A stretch of 32,507 bases of DNA, taken from assembly GCF_008369065.1 (NCBI RefSeq), contig NZ_VDFC01000033.1:91464-123970 (forward strand). Direction: 5' to 3'. The stretch's first letter is position 1, and the number at the start of each line of letters is the position of its first letter. Position numbers and translations under genes: made by a program. The stretch comes from Streptomyces apricus. GTDB lineage: Bacteria > Actinomycetota > Actinomycetes > Streptomycetales > Streptomycetaceae. The notes under the pieces were generated by a model. The model searched no databases and was not told where the DNA came from. It saw only the letters and a list, made by a program, of their open reading frames with translations. This document shows positions 14,715 through 24,654 of this stretch, in pieces.

Positions 14715-16135
14715 ACGACACCACGCAGGGCGAGGCGCTCGACGCGGGCGCGCCGAGCCGCCCCGCGACGGCCGTAGTGGTCGGCGGGGGGCTCGCCGGC
14801 ACGACCGCCGCGCTGGCACTGGCCGACGCGGGCGTCCGCGTGACGCTGCTGGAGGGCCGGCCCCGCCTGGGCGGGCTCGCCTTCTCCTTCCGGCGCGACG
14901 GACTGACCGTGGACAACGGCCAGCACGTGTATCTGCGCTGCTGCACCGCCTACCGCTGGTTCCTCGACCGCGTCGACGGGGCGGACCTCGCACCGCTGCA
15001 GGACCGCCTCGACGTACCCGTGCTCGACGCCGCGGCGAAACCCGGGCGGCGGCTCGGCAGGATCGGCAGAACGGCGCTGCCCGTCCCGCTGCATCTGGCG
15101 CGCAGCCTGGCGACCTATCCGCACCTCTCGCTCGCGGAGCGCGCCAGGGTCGGCCGCGCCGCACTCGCCCTCAAGGCACTCGATCCCGCCGACCCCGCGC
15201 TCGACACACGGAGCTTCGGCAACTGGCTGGCCGCTCACGGCCAGTCGGACCGGGCCGTCGAGGCACTGTGGGACCTCGTGGGGGTCGCCACCCTCAACGC
15301 GGTGGCCGGCGACGCCTCGCTCGGGCTCGCCGCGATGGTGTTCAGGACCGGGCTGCTCTCCGACCCGGGCGCCGCCGACATCGGCTGGGCGCACGTCCCG
15401 CTGGGAGAACTGCACGACCGGCTCGCCCGCAAGGCGCTCGACTCCGCGGGAGTCCGTACCGAGATCCGTACACGCGTCACCTCCGTCTCCCGCAAGGACA
15501 ACGGGCGTTGGGGCGTGCGGGTTCCCGGCGAGACGCTGGAGGCCGACGCGGTCGTGCTCGCCGTGCCCCAGCGCGAGGCCCACGACCTGCTGCCGAAGGG
15601 GGCCCTCGACGACCCCGGACGGCTGCTGGAGATCGGCACCGCGCCGATCCTCAACATCCACGTCGTGTACGACCGCAAGGTGCTCGACGCACCGTTCTTC
15701 GCCGCGCTCGGCTCACCCGTGCAGTGGGTCTTCGACCGCACCGCGGCCTCCGGGCTCCAGGACGGCCAGTACCTCGCGCTGTCGCAGTCGGCCGCGCAGG
15801 ACGAGATCGACGCACCCGTCGCCGTGCTGCGCGAGCGGTACCTGCCGGAGCTGGAGCGGCTGCTGCCGCACACCCGGCGGGCCGCGGTCCGCGACTTCTT
15901 CGTGACCAGGGAGCGCACGGCGACGTTCGCCCCGGCCCCCGGCGTCGGCCGGCTGCGGCCCGGCGCCCGTACCGACGCCCCCGGCCTGTACCTGGCCGGC
16001 GCGTGGACCGCCACCGGGTGGCCCGCGACGATGGAGAGTGCGGTCCGCAGCGGCGTGAGCGCGGCCGATGCCGCGCTGCACGCCCTGGGCCGGCCCCGCG
16101 ACCACCTCTTCGAGCTCTTCGAGGAGGCGGCGTGA
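14711..16135 (+). CDS. hpnE: Hydroxysqualene dehydroxylase HpnE
   Basis: This 474-residue FAD-dependent amine-oxidase-fold enzyme reductively removes the hydroxyl group from hydroxysqualene, completing squalene formation. The FAD dinucleotide site VVGGGLAG (23-30) and ribose-binding LLEGRPRLGG follow a short N-terminal extension. The C-terminal FAD motif is GLYLAGAWTATGWPATMESAVRSG, cited here in its parts GLYLAGAW and TGWPATMESA. Length fits HpnE. ATG 14711 is preceded by GGGGGAAGG about 6 bases upstream, and overlaps the stop of the small ORF. The next gene's ribosome-binding site lies about 40 bases after the stop. Confidence 0.94.
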   Translation: MNDTTQGEALDAGAPSRPATAVVVGGGLAGTTAALALADAGVRVTLLEGRPRLGGLAFSFRRDGLTVDNGQHVYLRCCTAYRWFLDRVDGADLAPLQDRLDVPVLDAAAKPGRRLGRIGRTALPVPLHLARSLATYPHLSLAERARVGRAALALKALDPADPALDTRSFGNWLAAHGQSDRAVEALWDLVGVATLNAVAGDASLGLAAMVFRTGLLSDPGAADIGWAHVPLGELHDRLARKALDSAGVRTEIRTRVTSVSRKDNGRWGVRVPGETLEADAVVLAVPQREAHDLLPKGALDDPGRLLEIGTAPILNIHVVYDRKVLDAPFFAALGSPVQWVFDRTAASGLQDGQYLALSQSAAQDEIDAPVAVLRERYLPELERLLPHTRRAAVRDFFVTRERTATFAPAPGVGRLRPGARTDAPGLYLAGAWTATGWPATMESAVRSGVSAADAALHALGRPRDHLFELFEEAA

Positions 16136-16185
16136 CGCTCGATCAGGGCTCCCGCACCCCCCGTACCGCGAATAGAGGAGAGACT

Positions 16186-17253
16186 GTGCCCACTGTGCCC
16201 CCGGCATCCAAGGCTGCCGACGCGGTGGACGTGACCGCGCTCCTGGAGCGCGGCCGGACCCTGGCCTCACCGGTACTACGGGCGGCCATCGACCGCCTGG
16301 CACCCCCCATGGACACCGTCGCCGCCTACCACTTCGGCTGGATCGACGCCGCGGGCCGGCCCGCCGAGGGCGACGGCGGCAAGGCCGTGCGGCCCGCCCT
16401 CGCCGTGCTCTCCGCCGAGGCGGCCGGCGCCGCCCCCGAGGTGGGCGTGCCGGGCGCGGTCGCCGTCGAGCTGGTGCACAACTTCTCGCTCCTGCACGAC
16501 GACCTGATGGACGGCGACGAGCAGCGCCGCCACCGGGACACCGTCTGGAAGGTGCACGGCCCCGCCCAGGCGATCCTCGTCGGCGACGCCCTGTTCGCGC
16601 TGGCCAACGAACTGCTCCTGGAGCTGGGCACGGTGGAGGCCGGCCGCGCCACCCGCCGCCTCACCACCGCCACCCGCGCGCTGATCGACGGCCAGGCCCA
16701 GGACATCTCCTACGAGCACCGCGACCGCGTCAGCGTCGAGGAGTGCCTGGAGATGGAGGGCAACAAGACCGGCGCCCTGCTCGCCTGCGCCTGCTCCATC
16801 GGTGCGGTCCTCGGCGGCGCCGACGACCGCACGGCGGACACCCTGGAGCGGTACGGCTACCACCTCGGCCTCGCCTTCCAGGCCGTCGACGACCTCCTCG
16901 GCATCTGGGGCGACCCGGTGGCCACCGGCAAGCAGACCTGGAGCGACCTGCGCCAGCGCAAGAAGTCCCTGCCCGTCGTGGCCGCGCTCGCGGCCGGCGG
17001 ACCCGCCTCCGCACGCTTGGGCGAACTGCTCGCCGCGGACGCCAGCAGCAGCGACTTCGAGAACTTCTCCGAGGAGGAGTTCGCCGTGCGGGCCGCGCTC
17101 ATCGAGGAGGCCGGCGGCCGCGACTGGACCGCCCAGGAAGCGCGCCGCCAGCACACGATCGCCGTCGAGGCGCTGGACACGATCCACATGCCGGACCAGG
17201 TGCGGGCCCAGTTCACGGAGCTCGCCGACTTCGTCGTCGTACGGAAGAGATGA
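16186..17253 (+). CDS. Polyprenyl (farnesyl) diphosphate synthase of the hopanoid operon
   Basis: This 355-residue trans-polyprenyl synthase extends allylic diphosphates with isopentenyl diphosphate. The first Asp-rich motif is LLHDDLMDGDEQRR (Asp105-Asp111 region) and the second is QAVDDLLGIWGD (Asp235-Asp236). The lysine GGKAVRP is in the usual position upstream. In this operon the expected product is farnesyl diphosphate for HpnD, though chain length cannot be read safely from sequence. The frame is open back to GTG 16132 at the hpnE stop. GTG 16186 is preferred because AGAGGAG sits 5 bases before it. A hairpin lies between this gene and shc. Confidence 0.92.
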   Translation: MPTVPPASKAADAVDVTALLERGRTLASPVLRAAIDRLAPPMDTVAAYHFGWIDAAGRPAEGDGGKAVRPALAVLSAEAAGAAPEVGVPGAVAVELVHNFSLLHDDLMDGDEQRRHRDTVWKVHGPAQAILVGDALFALANELLLELGTVEAGRATRRLTTATRALIDGQAQDISYEHRDRVSVEECLEMEGNKTGALLACACSIGAVLGGADDRTADTLERYGYHLGLAFQAVDDLLGIWGDPVATGKQTWSDLRQRKKSLPVVAALAAGGPASARLGELLAADASSSDFENFSEEEFAVRAALIEEAGGRDWTAQEARRQHTIAVEALDTIHMPDQVRAQFTELADFVVVRKR

Positions 17254-17286
17254 TCACTATCGGTCGAATAGCCCTCGCGTAGTCGC

Positions 17287-17320
17287 CGGCCGGTGCCGCG
17301 GGAAGAACGAGCACCGGCCG
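17287..17320 (+). other. Intercistronic hairpin between polyprenyl synthase and shc
   Basis: CGGCCGGTGC (17287-17296) and GCACCGGCCG (17311-17320) make a perfect 10-bp stem with a 14-base loop, in the only sizeable gap (113 bases) inside the operon between hpnE and hpnO. It has no T-tract. It could be a processing or stability element, or a partial terminator that sets shc expression. Confidence 0.5.
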
Positions 17321-17366
17321 ACGGCGGACCCACAGCAGAGAATCGCCACTGCACGAAGGGGAAGCC

Positions 17367-19394
17367 ATGACAGCGACGACCGACGGAAGCACCGGGGCCC
17401 TCCCGCCCCGCGCAGCCTCGGCCAGCGACATCCGGACGGAATCGACTCCCCTGGCGGCGGGGACAGCCGATACCCGAGACGCCGCCGCGCGCGCGATACA
17501 GCGCGCCACCGACTTCCTGCTCTCCACCCAGGACGCCGAGGGCTGGTGGAAGGGCGACCTGGAGACCAACGTCACCATGGACGCCGAGGACCTGCTGCTG
17601 CGGCAGTTCCTGGGCATCCGGGACGAGCGCACCACCCGGGCCGCCGCCCTGTTCATCCGCGGCGAGCAGCGCGAGGACGGCACCTGGGCCTCCTTCTTCG
17701 GCGGCCCCGGCGAACTCTCCACCACCATCGAGGCGTACGTCGCCCTGCGGCTGGCCGGCGACGCGCCGCAGGACCCGCACATGGCGCGGGCGGCCGCCTG
17801 GATCCGCGGGCGGGGCGGGATCGCCTCCGCCCGGGTCTTCACCCGGATCTGGCTGGCCCTGTTCGGCTGGTGGAAGTGGGACGACCTGCCCGAGCTCCCC
17901 CCGGAACTCATCTGGTTCCCCAAGTGGGCGCCGCTCAACATCTACGACTTCGGCTGCTGGGCCCGGCAGACCATCGTGCCGCTCACCGTCGTCTCGGCCA
18001 AGCGTCCGGTGCGTCCGGCGCCCTTCGCCCTGGACGAGCTGCACGCCGACCCCCGGGACCCCAACCCCGTCCGGCCCCTGGCACCGGTGGCGAGCTGGGA
18101 CGGGGCGTTCCAGCGGCTCGACCGCGCCCTGCACGCCTACCGCAAGGTCGCCCCGCGCCGGCTGCGCCGGGCCGCGATGAACACCGCGGCCCGCTGGATC
18201 ATCGAGCGCCAGGAGAACGACGGGTGCTGGGGCGGCATCCAGCCGCCCGCCGTCTACTCGGTCATCGCCCTGCACCTGCTCGGCTACGACCTCGAACACC
18301 CCGTCATGCGCGAGGGACTGGCCTCCCTGGACCGCTTCGCCGTGTGGCGCGAGGACGGGGCCCGGATGATCGAGGCCTGCCAGTCACCGGTGTGGGACAC
18401 CTGCCTCGCGACCATCGCGCTCGCCGACGCGGGGGTGCCCGCCGACCATCCGCAGCTCGTGCGGGCCGCGGACTGGATGCTGGGCGAGGAGATCGTCCGG
18501 CCCGGCGACTGGGCGGTCAAGCGACCCCAGCTCCCGCCCGGGGGCTGGGCGTTCGAGTTCCACAACGACAACTACCCGGACATCGACGACACCGCCGAGG
18601 TGGTCCTCGCGCTGCGCCGCGTCAAGCACCACGACCCGGAGCGCGTGGAGAAGGCCATCGCACGCGGGGTGCGCTGGAACCTGGGCATGCAGTCGAAGAA
18701 CGGCGCGTGGGGCGCCTTCGACGTCGACAACACCAGCCCCTTCCCCAACCGGCTGCCGTTCTGCGACTTCGGCGAGGTCATCGACCCGCCGTCCGCCGAC
18801 GTCACCGCGCACGTCGTGGAGATGCTCGCCTTCGAAGGGCTCGCCCACGATCCGCGCACCCGCCGCGGCGTCGAGTGGCTTCTCGCGGAACAGGAGCCCA
18901 ACGGCTCCTGGTTCGGCCGCTGGGGCGTCAACTACGTCTACGGGACGGGGTCGGTGGTGCCCGCGCTGGTCGCCGCCGGACTGCCCGGCTCGCACCCCGC
19001 GATCCGCCGGGCGGTGGCCTGGCTGGAGACGGTGCAGAACGACGACGGCGGCTGGGGCGAGGACCTGCGCTCCTACCACGACGCCGCCGAATGGAGCGGA
19101 CGGGGCGCCTCCACCGCCTCCCAGACCGCGTGGGCGCTGCTGGCGCTGCTCGCCGCCGGGGAGCGGCACTCCACGGCGGTCGGGCGCGGGATCGCCTGGC
19201 TCGCCGAGACCCAGCGGGCGGACGGCTCCTGGGACGAGCCGTACTTCACCGGCACCGGGTTCCCCTGGGACTTCTCGATCAACTACCACCTCTACCGGCA
19301 GGTCTTCCCGCTGACCGCACTGGGCCGGTACGTCAACGGCGAACCGTTCGCCGCCCTGCCGAGCTCCCGGAGCTCCTTCGGCAGGGCCAGCTGA
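17367..19394 (+). CDS. shc: Squalene-hopene cyclase
   Basis: This 675-residue monotopic membrane enzyme cyclises squalene to hopene and hopanol in one step. The catalytic protonating motif is DIDD (405-408) in NYPDIDDTAEV, equivalent to DVDD of Alicyclobacillus. Several QW repeats are visible (GEQREDGTWAS, AEQEPNGSWFG, VQNDDGGWGED, AETQRADGSWDE), as expected for the paired alpha-alpha barrels. Length is normal (630-690). About 50 residues at the N-terminus are low-complexity and polar. ATG 17367 follows GAAGGGGAAG. The stop overlaps the hpnG ATG as TGATG. Confidence 0.97.
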   Translation: MTATTDGSTGALPPRAASASDIRTESTPLAAGTADTRDAAARAIQRATDFLLSTQDAEGWWKGDLETNVTMDAEDLLLRQFLGIRDERTTRAAALFIRGEQREDGTWASFFGGPGELSTTIEAYVALRLAGDAPQDPHMARAAAWIRGRGGIASARVFTRIWLALFGWWKWDDLPELPPELIWFPKWAPLNIYDFGCWARQTIVPLTVVSAKRPVRPAPFALDELHADPRDPNPVRPLAPVASWDGAFQRLDRALHAYRKVAPRRLRRAAMNTAARWIIERQENDGCWGGIQPPAVYSVIALHLLGYDLEHPVMREGLASLDRFAVWREDGARMIEACQSPVWDTCLATIALADAGVPADHPQLVRAADWMLGEEIVRPGDWAVKRPQLPPGGWAFEFHNDNYPDIDDTAEVVLALRRVKHHDPERVEKAIARGVRWNLGMQSKNGAWGAFDVDNTSPFPNRLPFCDFGEVIDPPSADVTAHVVEMLAFEGLAHDPRTRRGVEWLLAEQEPNGSWFGRWGVNYVYGTGSVVPALVAAGLPGSHPAIRRAVAWLETVQNDDGGWGEDLRSYHDAAEWSGRGASTASQTAWALLALLAAGERHSTAVGRGIAWLAETQRADGSWDEPYFTGTGFPWDFSINYHLYRQVFPLTALGRYVNGEPFAALPSSRSSFGRAS

Positions 19395-20038
19395 TGAGCG
19401 CGACACCGGGCGCCGCCCCGCTGCTGATCGCCTGCGCGCTGGGCATCGAGCGGTTCGCCCTGCGCACCGGCGGCGACCGGAGCGGCGCCGGGGGACCGGT
19501 CACCGTGCTGCGTACGGGCATGGGACCGCCGGCCGCCGAACGGGCGGTCGCCGCGGCGCTGGCCGGCCCCGCCCTGCGCGGGGCGGCCGTCCTGGCCACG
19601 GGCTTCTGCGCCGGGCTCGCCCCCGGCATGCACCCGGGAGACCTGGTCGTCGCCGAGGAGACCCGGGACCCGCACGGCAGCACGCCGTGCGTGGGCACCG
19701 GCCTGCTCGTCCAGGAACTGCGGCGCGCCGTACCGGGGCGCACCGTCCACACGGGGCCGCTGGCCGGCTCCGACCACGTCGTGCGCGCCCACGAACGGCC
19801 CCGGCTGTTCGCGGCCGGCGCGATCGCGGTTGACATGGAGTCGGCGGCCACGCTCCGCACGGCCGTACGCGCCGGCGACCACCCGGTTGCCGCCGTACGG
19901 GTGGTCGTGGACGCCCCGGAACATGAACTCGTCCGGATCGGCACGGTACGCGGGGGAATATCAGCCTTCCGTGTTCTGCGCGCCGTTCTCCCCGTCTTTC
20001 TCGAATGGCACCGTTCCTTGCTGCTCCCCAGGAGGTGA
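19394..20038 (+). CDS. hpnG: Adenosylhopane nucleosidase/phosphorylase HpnG
   Basis: This 214-residue nucleoside phosphorylase-fold protein removes adenine from adenosylhopane to give ribosylhopane (or its phosphate), the second step of side-chain building. The fold's purine/ribose signature VDMESAATLR (Asp147, Met148, Glu149) is present, as is the Gly-rich GMGPPAAERAV near the N-terminus and ATGFCAGL in the core. It is shorter than typical MTA/SAH nucleosidases but right for HpnG. The ATG overlaps the shc stop (TGATG). The hpnG stop codon lies inside the ribosome-binding site of hpnH. Confidence 0.9.
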   Translation: MSATPGAAPLLIACALGIERFALRTGGDRSGAGGPVTVLRTGMGPPAAERAVAAALAGPALRGAAVLATGFCAGLAPGMHPGDLVVAEETRDPHGSTPCVGTGLLVQELRRAVPGRTVHTGPLAGSDHVVRAHERPRLFAAGAIAVDMESAATLRTAVRAGDHPVAAVRVVVDAPEHELVRIGTVRGGISAFRVLRAVLPVFLEWHRSLLLPRR

Positions 20039-20043
20039 GCCAG

Positions 20044-21066
20044 ATGGCCATGCCGCTCCGCCAGACCATCAAGGTCGCGACGTATCTCTTCGAACAGAAA
20101 CTGCGCAAGCGGGACAAGTTTCCGCTGATCGTCGAACTGGAACCGCTGTACGCCTGCAATCTCGCGTGCGAGGGCTGCGGCAAGATCCAGCACCCGGCCG
20201 GAGTGCTCAAGCAGCGCATGCCGGTCGCGCAGGCCGTGGGGGCGGTGCTCGAATCGGGTGCGCCGATGGTGTCCATTGCCGGCGGCGAACCCCTGATGCA
20301 CCCTCACATCGACGAGATCGTGCGGCAGTTGGTGGCGAAGAAGAAGTACATCTTCCTGTGCACCAACGCCATGCTGCTGCGCAAGAAGCTGGACAAGTTC
20401 ACGCCCTCGCCGTACTTCGCGTTCGCCGTGCACATCGACGGCCTGCGGGAGCGGCACGACGAGTCCGTCGCCAAGGAGGGGGTGTTCGACGAGGCGGTCG
20501 CGGCCATCAAGGAGGCCAAGCGGCGCGGCTTCCGGGTCACCACCAACTCGACCTTCTTCAACACCGACACCCCGCAGACGATCATCGAGGTGCTGAACTA
20601 CCTCAATGACGACCTGAAGGTGGACGAGATGATGATCTCGCCCGCCTACGCCTACGAGAAGGCCCCCGACCAGGAGCACTTCCTGGGCGTGGAGCAGACC
20701 CGCGAGCTGTTCAAGAAGGCCTTCGCGGGCGGCAACCGGCTGCGCTGGCGGCTCAACCACTCCCCGCTCTTCCTGGACTTCCTGGAGGGCAAGGTCGACT
20801 TCCCCTGCACGGCGTGGGCGATCCCCAACTACTCGCTGTTCGGCTGGCAGAAGCCCTGCTACCTGATGAGCGACGGGTACGTCACGACGTACAAGGACCT
20901 GATCGAGAAGACCGACTGGGACGCCTACGGGCGCGGCAAGGACCCGCGGTGCGCCAACTGCATGGCGCACTGCGGCTACGAGCCGACCGCGGTCATGGCC
21001 ACCATGGGCTCCCTCAAGGAGTCCCTGCGGGCCGCCCGTGAGACGGTCTCGGGAAACCGCGGGTGA
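20044..21066 (+). CDS. hpnH: Adenosylhopane synthase HpnH (radical SAM)
   Basis: This 340-residue radical SAM enzyme adds a 5'-deoxyadenosyl group to hopene, the first committed step toward C35 hopanoids. The [4Fe-4S] site is CNLACEGC (Cys38, Cys42, Cys45). SAM-binding is marked by [10 protein letters not shown], and C-terminal cysteines appear in [16 protein letters not shown] 20044 has a perfect AGGAGG 8 bases upstream, overlapping the hpnG stop; longer in-frame openings upstream lack this. The next gene starts 4 bases after the stop. Confidence 0.96.
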   Translation: MAMPLRQTIKVATYLFEQKLRKRDKFPLIVELEPLYACNLACEGCGKIQHPAGVLKQRMPVAQAVGAVLESGAPMVSIAGGEPLMHPHIDEIVRQLVAKKKYIFLCTNAMLLRKKLDKFTPSPYFAFAVHIDGLRERHDESVAKEGVFDEAVAAIKEAKRRGFRVTTNSTFFNTDTPQTIIEVLNYLNDDLKVDEMMISPAYAYEKAPDQEHFLGVEQTRELFKKAFAGGNRLRWRLNHSPLFLDFLEGKVDFPCTAWAIPNYSLFGWQKPCYLMSDGYVTTYKDLIEKTDWDAYGRGKDPRCANCMAHCGYEPTAVMATMGSLKESLRAARETVSGNRG

Positions 21067-21070
21067 CGTC

Positions 21071-22255
21071 GTGACCGCCATCTCCTTGGGCCTCCCCGAG
21101 GTACCGGTCCGGCCGATCGCGGAGCGCCGCCGCTCGCGGCGCATCCAGGTCGGACCGGTGGCGGTCGGGGGCGGGGCACCCGTCTCGGTGCAGTCGATGA
21201 CGACGACCCGTACGTCGGACATCGGCGCCACGTTGCAGCAGATCGCCGAACTCACCGCGTCCGGCTGTGAGATCGTGCGTGTCGCCTGTCCCACGCAGGA
21301 CGACGCGGACGCCCTCGCCACCATCGCGCGCAAGTCGCAGATCCCGGTGATCGCCGACATCCACTTCCAGCCGAAGTACGTGTTCGCCGCGATCGAGGCG
21401 GGCTGCGCCGCGGTGCGGGTGAACCCGGGCAACATCAAGCAGTTCGACGACAAGGTGCGCGAGATCGCGCGGGCCGCGAAGGACCACGGCACACCGATCA
21501 GGATCGGGGTCAACGCCGGGTCGCTGGACCGGCGGCTGCTGCAGAAGTACGGCAGGGCGACGCCCGAGGCGCTCGTCGAGTCGGCGCTGTGGGAGGCGTC
21601 CCTCTTCGAGGAGCACGGCTTCCGGGACATCAAGATCTCGGTCAAGCACAACGACCCGGTCGTGATGGTCAACGCCTATCGGCAGCTCGCCGCGCAGTGC
21701 GACTACCCCCTGCACCTGGGCGTCACCGAGGCCGGTCCCGCCTTCCAGGGCACGATCAAGTCGGCCGTCGCCTTCGGCGCGCTGCTCAGCGAGGGCATCG
21801 GCGACACGATCCGGGTGTCGCTGAGCGCGCCGCCCGCCGAGGAGTGCAAGGTCGGCATCCAGATCCTCCAGTCGCTGGGGCTGCGGCAGCGGCGCCTGGA
21901 GATCGTCTCGTGCCCCTCCTGCGGGCGGGCCCAGGTCGACGTCTACAAGCTCGCCGACGAGGTCACCGCGGGCCTGGAGGGCATGGAGGTCCCGCTGCGC
22001 GTCGCGGTCATGGGCTGCGTCGTCAACGGGCCGGGGGAGGCGCGGGAGGCGGACCTGGGGGTCGCCTCCGGCAACGGCAAGGGCCAGATCTTCGTCAAGG
22101 GCGAGGTCGTCAGGACGGTCCCGGAGTCGAAGATCGTGGAGACCCTCGTCGACGAGGCGATGAAGATCGCCGCGCAGATGGAGGCGGACGGCGTCGCGTC
22201 AGGCGAGCCGGAGGTCACAGCGCCGGGGACACCCACCGTCACTGTGAGTCAGTAG
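21071..22255 (+). CDS. ispG: 4-hydroxy-3-methylbut-2-enyl-diphosphate synthase IspG
   Basis: This 394-residue iron-sulfur enzyme of the MEP pathway converts 2-C-methylerythritol 2,4-cyclodiphosphate to HMBPP. Sequence identity to GcpE is clear throughout: [30 protein letters not shown]. The [4Fe-4S] cysteines appear in SCPSCGR (Cys281, Cys284) and [11 protein letters not shown] (Cys316). GTG 21071 is chosen because it follows the hpnH stop and begins VTAISLGLP, the usual Streptomyces start; the longer frame runs into hpnH. Streptomyces normally also carries a housekeeping ispG, so this is probably a dedicated hopanoid-operon copy, which cannot be shown from this window. Confidence 0.96.
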   Translation: MTAISLGLPEVPVRPIAERRRSRRIQVGPVAVGGGAPVSVQSMTTTRTSDIGATLQQIAELTASGCEIVRVACPTQDDADALATIARKSQIPVIADIHFQPKYVFAAIEAGCAAVRVNPGNIKQFDDKVREIARAAKDHGTPIRIGVNAGSLDRRLLQKYGRATPEALVESALWEASLFEEHGFRDIKISVKHNDPVVMVNAYRQLAAQCDYPLHLGVTEAGPAFQGTIKSAVAFGALLSEGIGDTIRVSLSAPPAEECKVGIQILQSLGLRQRRLEIVSCPSCGRAQVDVYKLADEVTAGLEGMEVPLRVAVMGCVVNGPGEAREADLGVASGNGKGQIFVKGEVVRTVPESKIVETLVDEAMKIAAQMEADGVASGEPEVTAPGTPTVTVSQ

Positions 22256-22281
22256 CAGCACGGACCGAGAGGGGGCCCGAC

Positions 22282-24654
22282 GTGACGATCATGGAGACCA
22301 TCCGGGGACCACGCGACCTGAAGGCGCTGTCCGAGGCCGAGACCGGCCGGCTGGCCGAGGAGATCCGGGAGTTCCTGGTGCACGCCGTCGCCAGGACCGG
22401 GGGGCATCTGGGACCCAACCTGGGGGTGGTGGAACTGTCCATCGCGCTCCACCGGGTCTTCGAGTCGCCGGCCGACCGCATCGTGTGGGACACCGGCCAC
22501 CAGAGCTACGTGCACAAGATCCTGACCGGCCGTCAGGACTTCTCCAAGCTGCGCGGCAAGGGCGGCCTGTCCGGCTACCCCTCGCGGGAGGAGTCCGAGC
22601 ACGACATAGTCGAGAACAGCCACGCCTCCACCGCGCTCGGCTGGGCCGACGGGCTCGCCAAGGCCCGCCAGGTGCAGGGGGAGAAGGGCCACGTCGTCGC
22701 GGTCGTCGGCGACGGGGCGCTCACCGGCGGCATGGCCTGGGAGGCGCTGAACAACATCGCCGCCGCCAAGGACCGGCCGCTGATCGTCGTCGTCAACGAC
22801 AACGAGCGCTCGTACGCGCCGACCATCGGCGGCCTCGCCAACCACCTGGCGACCCTGCGCACCACCGACGGCTACGAGAAGGTGCTGGCCTGGGGCAAGG
22901 ACGTCCTGCTGCGCACCCCCGTCGTCGGCGGCACGCTCTACGAGTCGCTGCACGGCGCCAAGAAGGGCTTCAAGGACGCGTTCGCCCCGCAGGGCATGTT
23001 CGAGGACCTGGGGCTGAAGTACGTCGGGCCGATCGACGGGCACGACACGGGCGCCGTCGAGTCGGCCCTGCGGCGCGCGAAACGTTTCCACGGGCCCGTC
23101 CTCGTCCACTGCCTGACCGAGAAGGGGCGCGGCTACGAGCCGGCGCTCGCGCACGAGGAGGACCGCTTCCACACGGTCGGCGTGATGGACCCGCTCACCT
23201 GCGAGCCGCTCGCGCCGTCCAACGGGCCGTCCTGGACCTCGGTGTTCGGCGACGAGATCGTGCGCATCGGCGAGGAGCGCGAGGACGTCGTGGCGATCAC
23301 GGCGGCCATGCTGCACCCGGTGGGCCTCGCGAAGTTCGCCGAGCGGTTCCCCGGCCGGGTGTGGGACGTCGGCATCGCCGAGCAGCACGCGGCGGTGTCC
23401 GCGGCGGGGCTCGCGACCGGTGGGCTGCACCCGGTCGTCGCCGTGTACGCCACCTTCCTCAACCGGGCCTTCGACCAGCTGCTCATGGACGTCGCGCTGC
23501 ACCGCTGCGGGGTGACGTTCGTACTGGACCGGGCCGGGGTGACGGGCGTCGACGGGGCCTCGCACAACGGCATGTGGGACCTGTCGATCCTCCAGGTCGT
23601 GCCCGGGCTCAGGATCGCCGCCCCGCGCGACGCCGACCAGCTCCGTGCGCAGCTGCGCGAGGCGGTCGCCGTCGACGACGCGCCCACGCTCATCCGCTTC
23701 CCCAAGGAGTCGGTGGGACCCGCGGTCCCGGCGGCCGACCGGGTGGGCGGCGTGGACGTGCTGCACCGCGGCGAACGGGACGACGTGCTCCTGGTCTCCG
23801 TCGGCGTGATGGCCCCGGTGTGCCTCCACGCGGCCGAGCTGCTGGAGGCCCGCGGCATCGGCTGCACGGTGGTGGACCCGCGCTGGGTCAAGCCCGTCGA
23901 CCCCGCGCTGCCCGGCCTCGCCGCCGGCCACCGCCTGGTCGCGGTCGTCGAGGACAACAGCCGCGCCGCCGGGGTGGGCGCGGCCGTCGCGCTCGCCCTC
24001 TCCGACGCCGAGGTCGACGTGCCCGTACGGCGGTTCGGCATCCCGGAGCAGTTCCTCGCGCACGCCAAGCGGGGCGAGGTGCTGGCCGACATCGGTCTGA
24101 CCCCCGTGGAGATCGCGGGCCGCATCAGCGCGACGCTGTCCCTCCGGGAGACCGACCGGCCCCGCGGCACGGGCCGGGCCGCACCCGCGGACGGGGCGCA
24201 GGCCCCCCGGCGCCCGGCGGCCGCGAAGCGCGCCCGCACGGCCCCGGCCGCCGCCCGCCGGGCCGCGGTGCGGGGCGCCACCGCGGCACGGGAGACCGAC
24301 ACCGGCGGACCCGCCCGCCGGACCGCCGCGGAGGCCGGGCCGGCAGCCGCGAAGCGCGCCCGGACGGCACGGGTCGCCGATCCGCGCGCAGCGGGTAGCG
24401 GCGGGGATACCCGCCGGACGGTCGCGGAGGACGGGTCCGGGGCCGGAGCACAGGCTTCCGGTGAGGGGGCCGGTGCGCAGCGGGTCCGGAAGGTGGTGGC
24501 CACCCGGCAGGGCGCCGCCGGGCGGAGGACCGGCGGGGTGTCGCAGGCCGCGGGGGAACAGGCGGCCACCAGGGACCAGGGGGCCGCCGCCGGGCAGGAT
24601 GCCGTCGGTGGGCCGGCCGGAGAACCGCACGTGTCCAAGGAGAAACAGGAATGA
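22282..24654 (+). CDS. dxs: 1-deoxy-D-xylulose-5-phosphate synthase with long C-terminal basic tail
   Basis: Dxs condenses pyruvate and glyceraldehyde 3-phosphate using thiamine diphosphate, the first MEP step. Residues 1 to about 620 are a complete enzyme: TPP/Mg site [16 protein letters not shown] (Asp144), catalytic-type Glu367 in GIAEQHAAV, and the C-terminal domain with EDNSRAAG. After about residue 622 comes a roughly 165-residue Ala/Arg/Gly-rich, probably disordered tail with two near-identical AAAKRARTA repeats. Usual Dxs length is about 640, so the 790-residue total is unusual. GTG 22282 begins [19 protein letters not shown] 22291 is an alternative. The stop overlaps hpnO as ATGA. 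Confidence 0.96.
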   Translation: MTIMETIRGPRDLKALSEAETGRLAEEIREFLVHAVARTGGHLGPNLGVVELSIALHRVFESPADRIVWDTGHQSYVHKILTGRQDFSKLRGKGGLSGYPSREESEHDIVENSHASTALGWADGLAKARQVQGEKGHVVAVVGDGALTGGMAWEALNNIAAAKDRPLIVVVNDNERSYAPTIGGLANHLATLRTTDGYEKVLAWGKDVLLRTPVVGGTLYESLHGAKKGFKDAFAPQGMFEDLGLKYVGPIDGHDTGAVESALRRAKRFHGPVLVHCLTEKGRGYEPALAHEEDRFHTVGVMDPLTCEPLAPSNGPSWTSVFGDEIVRIGEEREDVVAITAAMLHPVGLAKFAERFPGRVWDVGIAEQHAAVSAAGLATGGLHPVVAVYATFLNRAFDQLLMDVALHRCGVTFVLDRAGVTGVDGASHNGMWDLSILQVVPGLRIAAPRDADQLRAQLREAVAVDDAPTLIRFPKESVGPAVPAADRVGGVDVLHRGERDDVLLVSVGVMAPVCLHAAELLEARGIGCTVVDPRWVKPVDPALPGLAAGHRLVAVVEDNSRAAGVGAAVALALSDAEVDVPVRRFGIPEQFLAHAKRGEVLADIGLTPVEIAGRISATLSLRETDRPRGTGRAAPADGAQAPRRPAAAKRARTAPAAARRAAVRGATAARETDTGGPARRTAAEAGPAAAKRARTARVADPRAAGSGGDTRRTVAEDGSGAGAQASGEGAGAQRVRKVVATRQGAAGRRTGGVSQAAGEQAATRDQGAAAGQDAVGGPAGEPHVSKEKQE
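24220..24367 (+). repeat. Direct repeat within dxs tail
   Basis: A 22-base sequence beginning GCCGCGAAGCGCGCCC occurs at 24220-24241 and again, with one difference, at 24346-24367, encoding AAKRART both times. It suggests that the low-complexity Dxs tail expanded by internal duplication. Confidence 0.6.

Noticed and set aside
14665..16185. Apparent in-frame N-terminal extension making a giant hpnE/polyprenyl synthase fusion
   Set aside because: The extension is an out-of-frame reading of hpnE; the real start is GTG 16186 with AGAGGAG just upstream.
21589..22281. Long N-terminal extension of dxs overlapping ispG
   Set aside because: It is an alternative frame of ispG; Dxs homology begins at GTG 22282.
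22249..24630. 793-codon minus-strand frame opposite dxs
   Set aside because: Antisense shadow; the plus-strand Dxs motifs are unmistakable and the minus-strand peptide is low-complexity.
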